DNA of 26,348 nucleotides from Faecalicoccus sp. (GTDB lineage Bacteria; Bacillota_I; Bacilli_A; Erysipelotrichales; Erysipelotrichaceae): NCBI GenBank assembly GCA_017941505.1, contig JAGAWH010000212.1:1-26348 (forward strand). Reading direction: 5' to 3'. The position numbers and the translations under genes are program-made. Shown here piece by piece: positions 16,701 to 22,529 of this stretch. Positions within the stretch are counted from its first letter, which is position 1. The number at the start of each line of letters is the position of its first letter. Below the pieces are notes generated by a model that was not told the DNA's origin, searched no databases, and saw nothing but the letters and a program-made list of their open reading frames with translations.

Positions 16701-16979
16701 GGATATGTACAGGATATTGCCACCAATAAGGAATGGAACGGTATTTTGAATTTCATGGATGATGTGACCGGTCAGGAAATGGAACAGGGTGACATTGTTG
16801 TATGGGGATTCTGTGATGCGTGTCCGTATTCGCATATTGCTCTGTATGATAGACAGGGAGTCGGCGATAAGATTTATGTGCTCGGACAGAATCAGCCGTA
16901 TCCATATGTGAATGTGTTATCGGTCTCTAAAGAAGGAGTTATCGGCGTATTCAGGCCGAAAAAGATTTATAACGTTTAA
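13704..16979 (+). CDS. Secreted ChW-repeat / ricin-like / CHAP cell-wall hydrolase
   Basis: A 1091-residue exported protein. Domains in order: signal peptide (1-25, ending STIYA before DE); acidic spacer; twelve ChW repeats (about 65-648) each with a GW core and an (I/L)EA(I/L) end; two ricin-like beta-trefoil units (about 675-795 and 817-952, with WIISH/YWQIEHDDQGY and YLSVG/YLAVG signatures); and a C-terminal CHAP domain (about 955-1091) with catalytic C976 in AQCWDY, H1044 in SHIALY and N1063 in LGQN. CHAP enzymes cut peptidoglycan as amidases or endopeptidases. ChW and ricin-like parts would hold it to wall polymers or glycans. The ChW array is built as four triads, a sign of cassette duplication. 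It follows the GYF_2 gene by 4 nt and ends at a strong terminator. A role in wall remodelling, or attack on neighbours, is inferred. Confidence 0.9.
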   Translation: MKKYLFSTLLAGAFLTPAAISTIYADEQIEVQAETEDPQLEVQEEIEENQQESQNEFIPEISAEAHVSNVGWMEPEVIDDSQNEIMVGTTGRSQSMEALIIEADDPEIAKDIEYISHVANIGWEQEWKNAGEMTGTTGRGYAIEAIQIRLKDELSETYDIYYQPHVSNVGWLGWAKNGEKAGSAGHGYALEALRIALYKKGSFDQNIGGDSFLGSEISVTSHVSNIGWMPSASEGQITGTVGMSNSMEAIQIQLDHADYEGSVEYQSYVHGIGWEDTWHSDNEMSGTTGQSRYIEAIRLRLNGQMAENYNIYYQAHVSRVGWMDWTCNGNNAGSIGFDNSIEALRIMLEKKNGTQHVEAGTDAFRNNRVAVTAHVSNVGWMAPVSENQVSGTVGLSNSIEGLIITLNDTEYTGGILYKTYVQSIGWEKEWRTSGELSGTTGQSKHIEAIQMVLTGQLANVYDIYYQAHVANIGWMHWSVNGNPAGSTGYNYGMEALKIRLVKKGEASGLSTANAYVEDILKVRSHASAGWTGYKTSGDITGNYHPIDAVQINAESSLYDGSVIYKTYGEEAGWQSSWTTSGNISSQKYGIEAIQIALTGELANRYDIYYQTHVNSIGWLGFASNGDCAGTENYGEAIDALRIILVEKGKPYPVSDAQAYFVRPDAAEFAKAHSQDVADGEYYIVDAKSGIYYLNYSDEGYPAIYTFNNTDPDKWIISHDSRGFVLVKHKETGEYLSVGNDNSRTVPRWVFVKDEDGYILLPEAAIENHLSITGNSFINGNSLTTALSTDKDLCHWKLVDALDVQSMLKDLARASEAALKDGVYEIVNNGNQSIAIAANSQNQSGVQMQILSDSDNQYWQIEHDDQGYATIFSKGAQKYLAVGEKDVVGLSDQSGKIEAKWIILPTASGYQIISAANPYAVLMMNESKGYAGNTLVSEEADLTLANTWCLFTRPYSTIRRETMGRSYDMDGWYGAQCWDYVDYVMIHYYGSYNGVSCSTTGYVQDIATNKEWNGILNFMDDVTGQEMEQGDIVVWGFCDACPYSHIALYDRQGVGDKIYVLGQNQPYPYVNVLSVSKEGVIGVFRPKKIYNV

Positions 16980-16980
16980 A

Positions 16981-17003
16981 AAAGCGCCGTTTGTCGGCGC
17001 TTT
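16981..17003. terminator. Bidirectional terminator between the ChW-CHAP gene and the pyridoxamine kinase gene
   Basis: Stem AAAGCGCCG (16981-16989) / CGGCGCTTT (16995-17003) with loop TTTGT. It is followed by ATTTTAG on plus and by a T-run (16984-16978) on minus. It overlaps the stop codon of the convergent kinase gene. Confidence 0.92.
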
Positions 17004-17832
17004 ATTTTAGTTTATGGAGTAAATCTTCAAAGCAGACACCATCGGTGATGGGAATCTGTCTTTCGATGGATGCCAGAATACACTGCTTCACAAAGCGGGA
17101 AGCTTTTTTAACGGAGGTTTGAAAGTCGACTCCGTTTAAGGCATCGGCTGCGATGATGGAGCTGAATACATCTCCGGTTCCGCACCTGGATGTACCTACC
17201 ACATGGGATTTGACAAATTTGATTTCTTTATCTTTCTCAAAACAGAGGTTGGCCACAAACTGTCCCTGTTCGATACCGGTAATCACAATCTTATCCGGCC
17301 CCATGGCATGCAGCTTTCCGGCAAGCTTTCCAAGCTCTTTTTTGGACCATTTACCACCATGGTATTCTGTATCGGTTAAGATACAGGCTTCGGTAAGATT
17401 GGGGGTTAATATATCGGCATATTTCACAAGCTGTTTCATCCTGGAACATAGATTTTTATTATAGGAGCTGTAAAGTTTACCATCATCTCCCATAACGGGA
17501 TCGATGATCACAATGGTTTTTTCATCTCTGAAGTCATGGATGAAGTTTTCCACAATTTCTACCTGATGTTCGGAGCCTAGATAACCGCTGAGAATGCCGT
17601 TAAATTTTAAATCCAGCTTTTTCCATTCATCGATGTAGGCAGGCAGATGCTTGGTGTAGTCATCGATGTGATAGCTTTCAAAGGCAGTATGATTGGATAA
17701 GATGGCCGTAGGGATGGCACAGGTTTGTATTTTCATTACGGATAAGATGGGAATGCTGACGGCAAGGGCACAGCGGCCAAAACCGGTAAAGTCATTGATC
17801 ACCGCAATTTTTGTCTGAACGTTATGATTCAT
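17002..17832 (-). CDS. Pyridoxamine/pyridoxal kinase (ribokinase family)
   Basis: A 276-residue cytoplasmic kinase of the PdxK/PdxY type, phosphorylating pyridoxal or pyridoxamine in vitamin B6 salvage. It starts KIAVINDFTGFGRCALAVSIP, typical of the family's N-terminal substrate region. It has IIDPVMGDDGKLY mid-protein and the ribokinase GTGD motif with catalytic D221. ATG 17832 is selected over the in-frame ATG at 17943 because AGGAAGAG precedes it and the extra 37 residues look like non-coding promoter sequence. It is transcribed divergently from purA. Which B6 vitamer it prefers cannot be told. Confidence 0.87.
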   Translation of the reverse strand: MNHNVQTKIAVINDFTGFGRCALAVSIPILSVMKIQTCAIPTAILSNHTAFESYHIDDYTKHLPAYIDEWKKLDLKFNGILSGYLGSEHQVEIVENFIHDFRDEKTIVIIDPVMGDDGKLYSSYNKNLCSRMKQLVKYADILTPNLTEACILTDTEYHGGKWSKKELGKLAGKLHAMGPDKIVITGIEQGQFVANLCFEKDKEIKFVKSHVVGTSRCGTGDVFSSIIAADALNGVDFQTSVKKASRFVKQCILASIERQIPITDGVCFEDLLHKLK

Positions 17833-17869
17833 ATTCTCTTCCTTTTTTCTGAATGTCCCTATTCTAACA

Positions 17870-17880
17870 TATTGATTCAA
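17870..17880 (-). promoter_or_regulatory. Candidate extended -10 promoter for the pyridoxamine kinase gene
   Basis: On the minus strand the stretch ATGTTAGAAT gives an extended -10 (TG-T-TAGAAT) about 40 nt before the kinase ATG. No good -35 is visible. Exact limits are approximate. Confidence 0.4.
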
Positions 17881-17911
17881 AAAATAAAATGCGACAATGT
17901 TGGTCCATAAA

Positions 17912-17940
17912 TTGACATTAATTCTAGGATTCTCTATAAT
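17912..17940 (+). promoter_or_regulatory. Consensus sigma-A promoter of purA
   Basis: TTGACA (17912-17917), a 17-nt spacer and TATAAT (17935-17940) match the consensus exactly. The predicted start near 17947 leaves a leader of only about 32 nt, so no purine riboswitch can fit before purA. Confidence 0.92.
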
Positions 17941-17978
17941 CACAAATGTATGTTACATCAGAATTAAGGAGGTATCCT

Positions 17979-19259
17979 ATGTCCGGACAGGTTGTAGTCG
18001 GAACCCAGTGGGGTGACGAAGGAAAAGGAAAAATCGTTGATGTTTTATCGGAAAAAGCCGATTTAATTGTGCGCTTTCAGGGTGGCGATAATGCAGGCCA
18101 CACAGTGATTGTCGGAGGCGTTAAACATGTGCTTCATCTGCTTCCAAGCGGTGTTTTACATCCGGAGTCTTTATGTATTATCGGACCGGGTGTTGTATGT
18201 AATCCATTTGTACTTTTAGAGGAAATGGAAACCCTGGAAAAGGGAGGACTTACCTGTAATCATATCGTGATTTCTGACCGTGCGCAGATGTTGATGCCGT
18301 ATCATCGTTATCAGGATGGATTGGAAGAAGCTGCCAACGGCGGAAGAATTGGAACCACCAAACGCGGTATCGGACCTTGTTATGCCGATAAATATGCCCG
18401 CACCGGTATCCGCTATCATGAGTTTATTAACTTTGAAACATTTAAAGCACGTTTGAAAGAATGTCTGGAATTTAAGAATAAGCTGTTCACAAAGGTCTAT
18501 GATGCCGATCCAATGGATTATGATAAGATGGTGGCTGATTTTGAAGCCATCCATGATCGCATTGTTCCGATGATCAAGGAAACGACACATATTGTCAATG
18601 ATGCATTAGATGAAGGCAAGACGGTATTGTTTGAAGGCGCTCAGGCTGCTATGCTGGATATTAACTATGGAACGTATCCATATGTTACATCCTCTTCACC
18701 GACCAGTGCCGGTGTTACGGTAGGCTCTGCGGTTGCCCCTTCCAAGATCAATACGGTTGTCGGTGTTGTAAAGGCATATTCCACCCGTGTAGGAGAAGGT
18801 CCTTTTGTGACAGAATTAAAGGATGAAACGGGAAGCTTCTTACAGAACAACGGCTTTGAGTTTGGTGCTACTACAGGACGTCCAAGAAGATGCGGATGGT
18901 TAGATCTGTTAGTTGTGAAACATGCCAATATGCTTAACGGACTTACCGATATCGTTCTCACAAAGATCGATGTTTTGACCGGACTTGATACCATTAAGGT
19001 ATGTGTTGGCTATGATATTGATGGCAAGGTGTATGACTATATTCCAAGCGATCAGGCCGATGTTGCCAAGGCAATCCCTGTCTATAAGGAATTTGCCGGA
19101 TGGAAAGAAGATATCTCAAAGATGAGTACCTGGGATGAACTTCCGGAAAATTGCCGTAATTATGTTTCCTTTATTGAGGATTTTGTCGGTGTTCGTGTTT
19201 CCATGATTTCTGTAGGACCGGACCGTGTGAATAATATTTATCGTTATGAAATCAAATAA
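17979..19259 (+). CDS. purA: Adenylosuccinate synthetase
   Basis: A 426-residue enzyme joining IMP and aspartate with GTP to make adenylosuccinate, the first committed step to AMP. It starts at the canonical place: GTQWGDEGKGK with catalytic D13, and GGDNAGHT with catalytic H41. GTTKRGIGPCY and STRVGEGPF are present, as are TTGRPRRCGW and LTKIDVLTGL of the GTP site. Length fits the family (about 425-430). ATG 17979 follows AAGGAGG at 17966-17972; the in-frame ATG at 17946 lies at the predicted transcript start and is rejected. It is a single-gene unit apart from read-through into the HAD gene. Confidence 0.97.
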   Translation: MSGQVVVGTQWGDEGKGKIVDVLSEKADLIVRFQGGDNAGHTVIVGGVKHVLHLLPSGVLHPESLCIIGPGVVCNPFVLLEEMETLEKGGLTCNHIVISDRAQMLMPYHRYQDGLEEAANGGRIGTTKRGIGPCYADKYARTGIRYHEFINFETFKARLKECLEFKNKLFTKVYDADPMDYDKMVADFEAIHDRIVPMIKETTHIVNDALDEGKTVLFEGAQAAMLDINYGTYPYVTSSSPTSAGVTVGSAVAPSKINTVVGVVKAYSTRVGEGPFVTELKDETGSFLQNNGFEFGATTGRPRRCGWLDLLVVKHANMLNGLTDIVLTKIDVLTGLDTIKVCVGYDIDGKVYDYIPSDQADVAKAIPVYKEFAGWKEDISKMSTWDELPENCRNYVSFIEDFVGVRVSMISVGPDRVNNIYRYEIK

Positions 19260-19280
19260 AGACCTTTAAGGTCTTTTTTT
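19258..19280 (+). terminator. Terminator after purA, abutting the next ribosome site
   Basis: Stem AAAGACC (19258-19264) / GGTCTTT (19270-19276) with T-run to 19280. The GGAGG of the next gene begins at the very next base. Confidence 0.8.
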
Positions 19281-19289
19281 GGAGGATTT

Positions 19290-20075
19290 ATGAACAAAAA
19301 ATATTTCTTTTTTGATATAGACGGAACTCTAACCGATCTAAAAACCGGAAAGATCGTACCTTCTGCCCAATTGGCTTTGGATAAACTGCAGGAAGCCGGG
19401 CACTTTGTTGCCATTGCCACAGGCAGAGCTCACTATAAGGCAAGAGGCTTTATGGAAAGTGTAGGACTTCATAATATGGTTTGCTGCGGAGGCGGCGGAT
19501 TGGTAATTGATGGAGACCTGATTCAAAATATTCCCTTAGATTTAGAAAAATCCAAAGCTGTGGTACACCAGGCAGACCAGCTTGGCTATGGGGTACTTCT
19601 TCAGTTAGATGATTCGATCAAGTGCTTTGCCAAAAATGATTTATTCCGTGAACAGGTGGGGCCAAGAAAAGAGCCGACTGAATATATCATTGATCCGGAT
19701 TTGGATGTCGACAAGCTGGATGCTATTTATAAGATCTATATTTCTCTTCCGGCAGAAGAGGAATATAAGCTTACCTTAAAGGATACATTAGGAAGTCTTC
19801 GCTTTGTGAAGGATTATCTGATGTTTCAATACGATGCCAAACATCAGGGAATCTTAGATATGATGAAAGCCTTAGATGCTGATCCTAAAGATGTTGTGGT
19901 ATTTGGGGATGACTATAATGATTTAGTCATGTTTGATGACAGATGGACATCGATCGCAATGGGCAATGCCTGTGATGAATTAAAAGAAAAGGCATCGATT
20001 GTTACCGATGCCAATGTAGACGATGGAATCTATAATATCTGTGAAAAGATGAATTGGTTTGAGCCTGTAATGTAA
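19290..20075 (+). CDS. Cof-type HAD-IIB family phosphatase
   Basis: A 261-residue cytoplasmic hydrolase of the haloacid dehalogenase superfamily, Cof/IIB class, likely acting on small phosphorylated metabolites. Motif I is FFFDIDGTLTD (nucleophile D9, acid/base D11). Motif II is IATGRA. The lysine region precedes motif IV GDDYNDLVMF, which binds Mg. The cap lies between motifs II and IV, as in class IIB. GGAGG (19281-19285) directly follows the purA terminator and no promoter is visible in between, so expression probably depends on read-through from purA. The substrate is not predictable. Confidence 0.9.
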   Translation: MNKKYFFFDIDGTLTDLKTGKIVPSAQLALDKLQEAGHFVAIATGRAHYKARGFMESVGLHNMVCCGGGGLVIDGDLIQNIPLDLEKSKAVVHQADQLGYGVLLQLDDSIKCFAKNDLFREQVGPRKEPTEYIIDPDLDVDKLDAIYKIYISLPAEEEYKLTLKDTLGSLRFVKDYLMFQYDAKHQGILDMMKALDADPKDVVVFGDDYNDLVMFDDRWTSIAMGNACDELKEKASIVTDANVDDGIYNICEKMNWFEPVM

Positions 20076-20105
20076 AAAGGTGTACCTTGACCGGGTACAC
20101 CTTTT
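20075..20105. terminator. Bidirectional terminator between the HAD and XRE genes
   Basis: Stem AAAAGGTGTACC (20075-20086) / GGTACACCTTTT (20094-20105) with a 7-nt loop. It serves convergent transcripts and overlaps both stop codons. Confidence 0.9.
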
Positions 20106-20316
20106 AATATGGATCTTTTCTATCTGTACGATTTAGAAGATAATCAACACTGGTTTTGTAAAAGTCAGCTAATTTGATCAACTGTTCAAGTGGAATCGCT
20201 CTATCGTCATTCTCATACCTTGAATAGGTTCTTTGAGTAACGTTAAGGTACTTAGCGATTTCAGCCTGGGTCAAATCGTTGTCCTCTCTAAGATCTCTAA
20301 TCCGTTTTAACTTCAT
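20104..20316 (-). CDS. Small XRE-family HTH regulator
   Basis: A 70-residue DNA-binding protein made almost entirely of one XRE/Cro-type helix-turn-helix (IRDLREDNDLTQAEIAKYL, then RTYSRYENDDRAIPLEQLIKLADFY), ending NRTDRKDPY. AGAGGGA lies upstream of ATG 20316. No sensory domain is present. The regulon is unknown; symmetry just upstream suggests it may control itself. It could also be cut loose from a toxin-antitoxin or phage setting, but no such partner is seen here. Confidence 0.88.
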   Translation of the reverse strand: MKLKRIRDLREDNDLTQAEIAKYLNVTQRTYSRYENDDRAIPLEQLIKLADFYKTSVDYLLNRTDRKDPY

Positions 20317-20376
20317 AGGGGGTCCCTCTTTATCTTCCGAAATTATTATATTATGGACTGTTAATTTTTTGTGAAA

Positions 20377-20395
20377 TTAGTTCAAAACGGACTAA
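20377..20395. promoter_or_regulatory. Candidate operator ahead of the XRE gene
   Basis: TTAGTTC (20377-20383) and GGACTAA (20389-20395) form a 19-bp imperfect palindrome (one mismatch) with a 5-nt centre. A further half-site GGACTGTTAA lies at 20355-20364. It is located 60-80 bases before the XRE start, near TATAAT-like sequence on the minus strand. Confidence 0.4.
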
Positions 20396-20444
20396 CAATG
20401 AATCAGAAAGGACAAATAATAAGCTAAAAAAGATATTAAATATT

Positions 20445-21176
20445 TTAACAATATTTTAGGGTATATATCACAATTCCTGCTGCGACCGCAACATTTAAGC
20501 TTTCAAAGGCATCCATTTCAATGCGCACGCATACATCGGCGCGTTTTAAGATATTTTCACGAATTCCGTTTCCTTCCGAACCGAAGATCATGCCATATGG
20601 CTTTTTTACTTTGATGTCTTTTAAATCGATGTAGTCTCCATACAGACTGGTGGCATATATCGTAAATCCGTTTTCTTTTAGATCATCGATGACTTTACTT
20701 AAATCATCATAGATAACCGGTATATGGAACAGGGCTCCCTGGGTGGATTGAATCGTTTTGGGATTGTATACATCGGCACAGTCTTTTGAACAATAGATGG
20801 CATCCACACCCAACGAATAGGCAGTGCGAACAATCGTTCCAACATTGCCCGGGTCCTGCACGCCATCTAAAAGCACTACGGTTTCCTTTTTGGATACATT
20901 GAATTCTGGCTTGGAGCATAAGGCAATAATGGAGCTGCCGGAAGATTGAAAGGATAACTTTTCCATGACCGCATCTGAGCATATAACCGCATTTTCTATC
21001 GGCTTTTCGGATTCGGAAATAAAAAGGGTTTCGATGCATCCGGCTTTTTGAGCTTCTTCCACCATATGCCATCCTTCTACCAGGAAATGACCGGTCTTGT
21101 CACGTTCTTTTTTTAAGTGCAGCTTAGCGCATTCTTTGATGAGTTTATTCTGGGTTGAACTGATATATTTTTCCAT
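20445..21176 (-). CDS. SpoU/TrmH-family rRNA 2'-O-methyltransferase (YsgA-like)
   Basis: A 243-residue SAM-dependent methylase of the SPOUT class. The N-terminal substrate-binding part (STQNKLIKECAKLHLKKERD...FLVEGWHMVEEA) is followed by the three SpoU motifs: LLDGVQDPGNVGTIVRTA, MIFGSEGNGI and MDAFESLNVAVAAGIVIY, which form the trefoil-knot SAM site. It likely modifies 23S rRNA. In Bacillus the homologue ysgA also sits beside pheS, so the neighbourhood is conserved although here it is divergent. ATG 21176 starts 7 nt after a TACAAT box with no ribosome site, suggesting a leaderless message. Confidence 0.9.
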   Translation of the reverse strand: MEKYISSTQNKLIKECAKLHLKKERDKTGHFLVEGWHMVEEAQKAGCIETLFISESEKPIENAVICSDAVMEKLSFQSSGSSIIALCSKPEFNVSKKETVVLLDGVQDPGNVGTIVRTAYSLGVDAIYCSKDCADVYNPKTIQSTQGALFHIPVIYDDLSKVIDDLKENGFTIYATSLYGDYIDLKDIKVKKPYGMIFGSEGNGIRENILKRADVCVRIEMDAFESLNVAVAAGIVIYTLKYC

Positions 21177-21182
21177 GAGCCC

Positions 21183-21191
21183 ATTGTACCA
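21183..21191 (-). promoter_or_regulatory. Extended -10 promoter of the rRNA methylase gene
   Basis: On the minus strand TGG-TACAAT ends at 21183, only 6 nt before ATG 21176. No clear -35 lies 17 nt upstream. The predicted transcript start coincides with the start codon. Confidence 0.5.
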
Positions 21192-21209
21192 TAAACATAA
21201 AAATTTGGA

Positions 21210-21238
21210 TTGAAAGTTAGAATTTGTTTTTGTATAAT
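21210..21238 (+). promoter_or_regulatory. Sigma-A promoter of the pheST T-box leader
   Basis: TTGAAA (21210-21215), a 17-nt spacer and TATAAT (21233-21238). Transcription should begin near 21245, just before Stem I of the T-box. Confidence 0.87.
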
Positions 21239-21244
21239 CATTTC

Positions 21245-21457
21245 ATAGCGTTGAGAAGACAGAGTACTTAAACAAACCTTGTCAAGAGAATCGGAATCGC
21301 GGCTGTAAGTTCCGTACAAGAAGATTTAGGGAATTCACCTTTGAGCAGAATTAATCATTCTCCGTTTCATACGGTTATCATGGCAATTAAGTGCGTTTTT
21401 AAAGACGAAGTGGGATGGTACCGCGAACATGTTTCGTTCCCATATTCGTCTTTTTTT
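21245..21457 (+). ncRNA. T-box leader (tRNA-Phe, TTC specifier) of pheST
   Basis: A leader with AGAGTA (loop-E side), an AGAG bulge, the specifier region GGGAATTCACC with TTC (Phe) at 21334-21336 followed by A, and the T-box core GGGATGGTACCGCG at 21412-21425. The antiterminator is GGGA-[TGGTACC]-GCGAA paired with TTCGT-TCCC. An outer stem AAAGACGAA (21401-21409) / TTCGTCTTT (21445-21453) with T-run acts as terminator. Uncharged tRNA-Phe should raise expression of the phenylalanyl-tRNA synthetase genes, the classical use of this element. Confidence 0.93.
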
Positions 21458-21485
21458 GTTTTGTGAAAAAGGAAAGGAAAGAAAT

Positions 21486-22517
21486 ATGGAAAAAATTGAA
21501 GAACTTCGCCAGCAGGCACTCAAGCAGATTGCTGAAGCTTCCAATTTGAACGCATTAAATGATATGCGTGTCAATTACCTTGGTAAAAAGGGACCGGTTC
21601 AGGGCTTGATGAAGACCATGAAGTCATTGGCGAAAGAAGAAAGACCGGTATTCGGTCAGAAGGTCAACGAGCTCAAACAGCAGCTCAGCGAGCAGATTGA
21701 AATTCGTAAAGAACAGTTAGCTCAAAAGGAAATGGAACATCGCATCGAATTAGAAAAGATCGATATCTCTTTACCGGGTCGTTTTCCTGTGGTTGGTAAT
21801 CTGCATCCGTTAAACTTGATCGTGCAGGAGTTGGAAGATCTGTTTATCGGACTTGGTTACCAGGTTATTGAAGGTGATGATATCGTATCGGATGAATATT
21901 GTTTTGAACGTGCCAACATTCCTAAGGATCATCCGGCAAGAGATATGCAGGATTCTTTATATATTGATCCGACTTGGTTACTTCGCACGCATACGACAGC
22001 GATTCAGATGGAAGTGTTGGAGAAATCTGCACCAAATCCAATCAAGGTAGTCTGCCCGGGTAAGGTATACCGTCGTGATGATGATGACGCTACCCATTCG
22101 CATCAATTTATGCAGATGGAAGGTTTGGTTATCGGTGAACATGTTACCTTATCGGATTTAAAGGGAACGCTGGAATTCTTAGCCCGCAAGATGTTCGGTC
22201 AGGACCGTCAGATCCGTTTCCGTCCAAGCTTTTTCCCATTTACGGAACCAAGCGTTGAAGTGGATGTTACCTGCCATATCTGTAACGGTAAGGGCTGTCC
22301 TACCTGCAAACAGACCGGCTGGATCGAAATTCTGGGCGCCGGTGAAGTACATCCTAACGTATTAAAGATGGCCGGTTATGATCCGGAAAAATGCAGCGGT
22401 TTTGCGTTTGGTGTAGGTATTGAACGTGTTGCGATGTTGAAGTACGGGGTAGATGATATCCGTCACTTCTATACCAATGACAAGCGCTTTGATGAAATCT
22501 TCAAGCGTTTTGAGTAG
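21486..22517 (+). CDS. pheS: Phenylalanyl-tRNA synthetase, alpha subunit
   Basis: A 343-residue class II synthetase subunit carrying the active site that charges tRNA-Phe. The N-terminal coiled coil (about 1-90) is followed by catalytic motifs: MQDSLYIDP, RTHTTAIQ, VYRRDDDDATHSHQF (motif 2), PFTEPSVEVDV and GFAFGVGIERVAMLKYG (motif 3). A CHICNGKGCPTCKQTGW insert with four cysteines, likely a zinc site, is present as in many bacterial PheS. ATG 21486 has AAGGAAAG upstream; the in-frame ATG at 21429 lies inside the T-box and is rejected. pheT follows after 12 nt. Confidence 0.97.
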   Translation: MEKIEELRQQALKQIAEASNLNALNDMRVNYLGKKGPVQGLMKTMKSLAKEERPVFGQKVNELKQQLSEQIEIRKEQLAQKEMEHRIELEKIDISLPGRFPVVGNLHPLNLIVQELEDLFIGLGYQVIEGDDIVSDEYCFERANIPKDHPARDMQDSLYIDPTWLLRTHTTAIQMEVLEKSAPNPIKVVCPGKVYRRDDDDATHSHQFMQMEGLVIGEHVTLSDLKGTLEFLARKMFGQDRQIRFRPSFFPFTEPSVEVDVTCHICNGKGCPTCKQTGWIEILGAGEVHPNVLKMAGYDPEKCSGFAFGVGIERVAMLKYGVDDIRHFYTNDKRFDEIFKRFE

Positions 22518-22529
22518 GAGGGCAGGATT

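Noticed and set aside
17941..17978. Purine riboswitch before purA
   Set aside because: The predicted 5' leader is only about 32 nt, too short for an aptamer.
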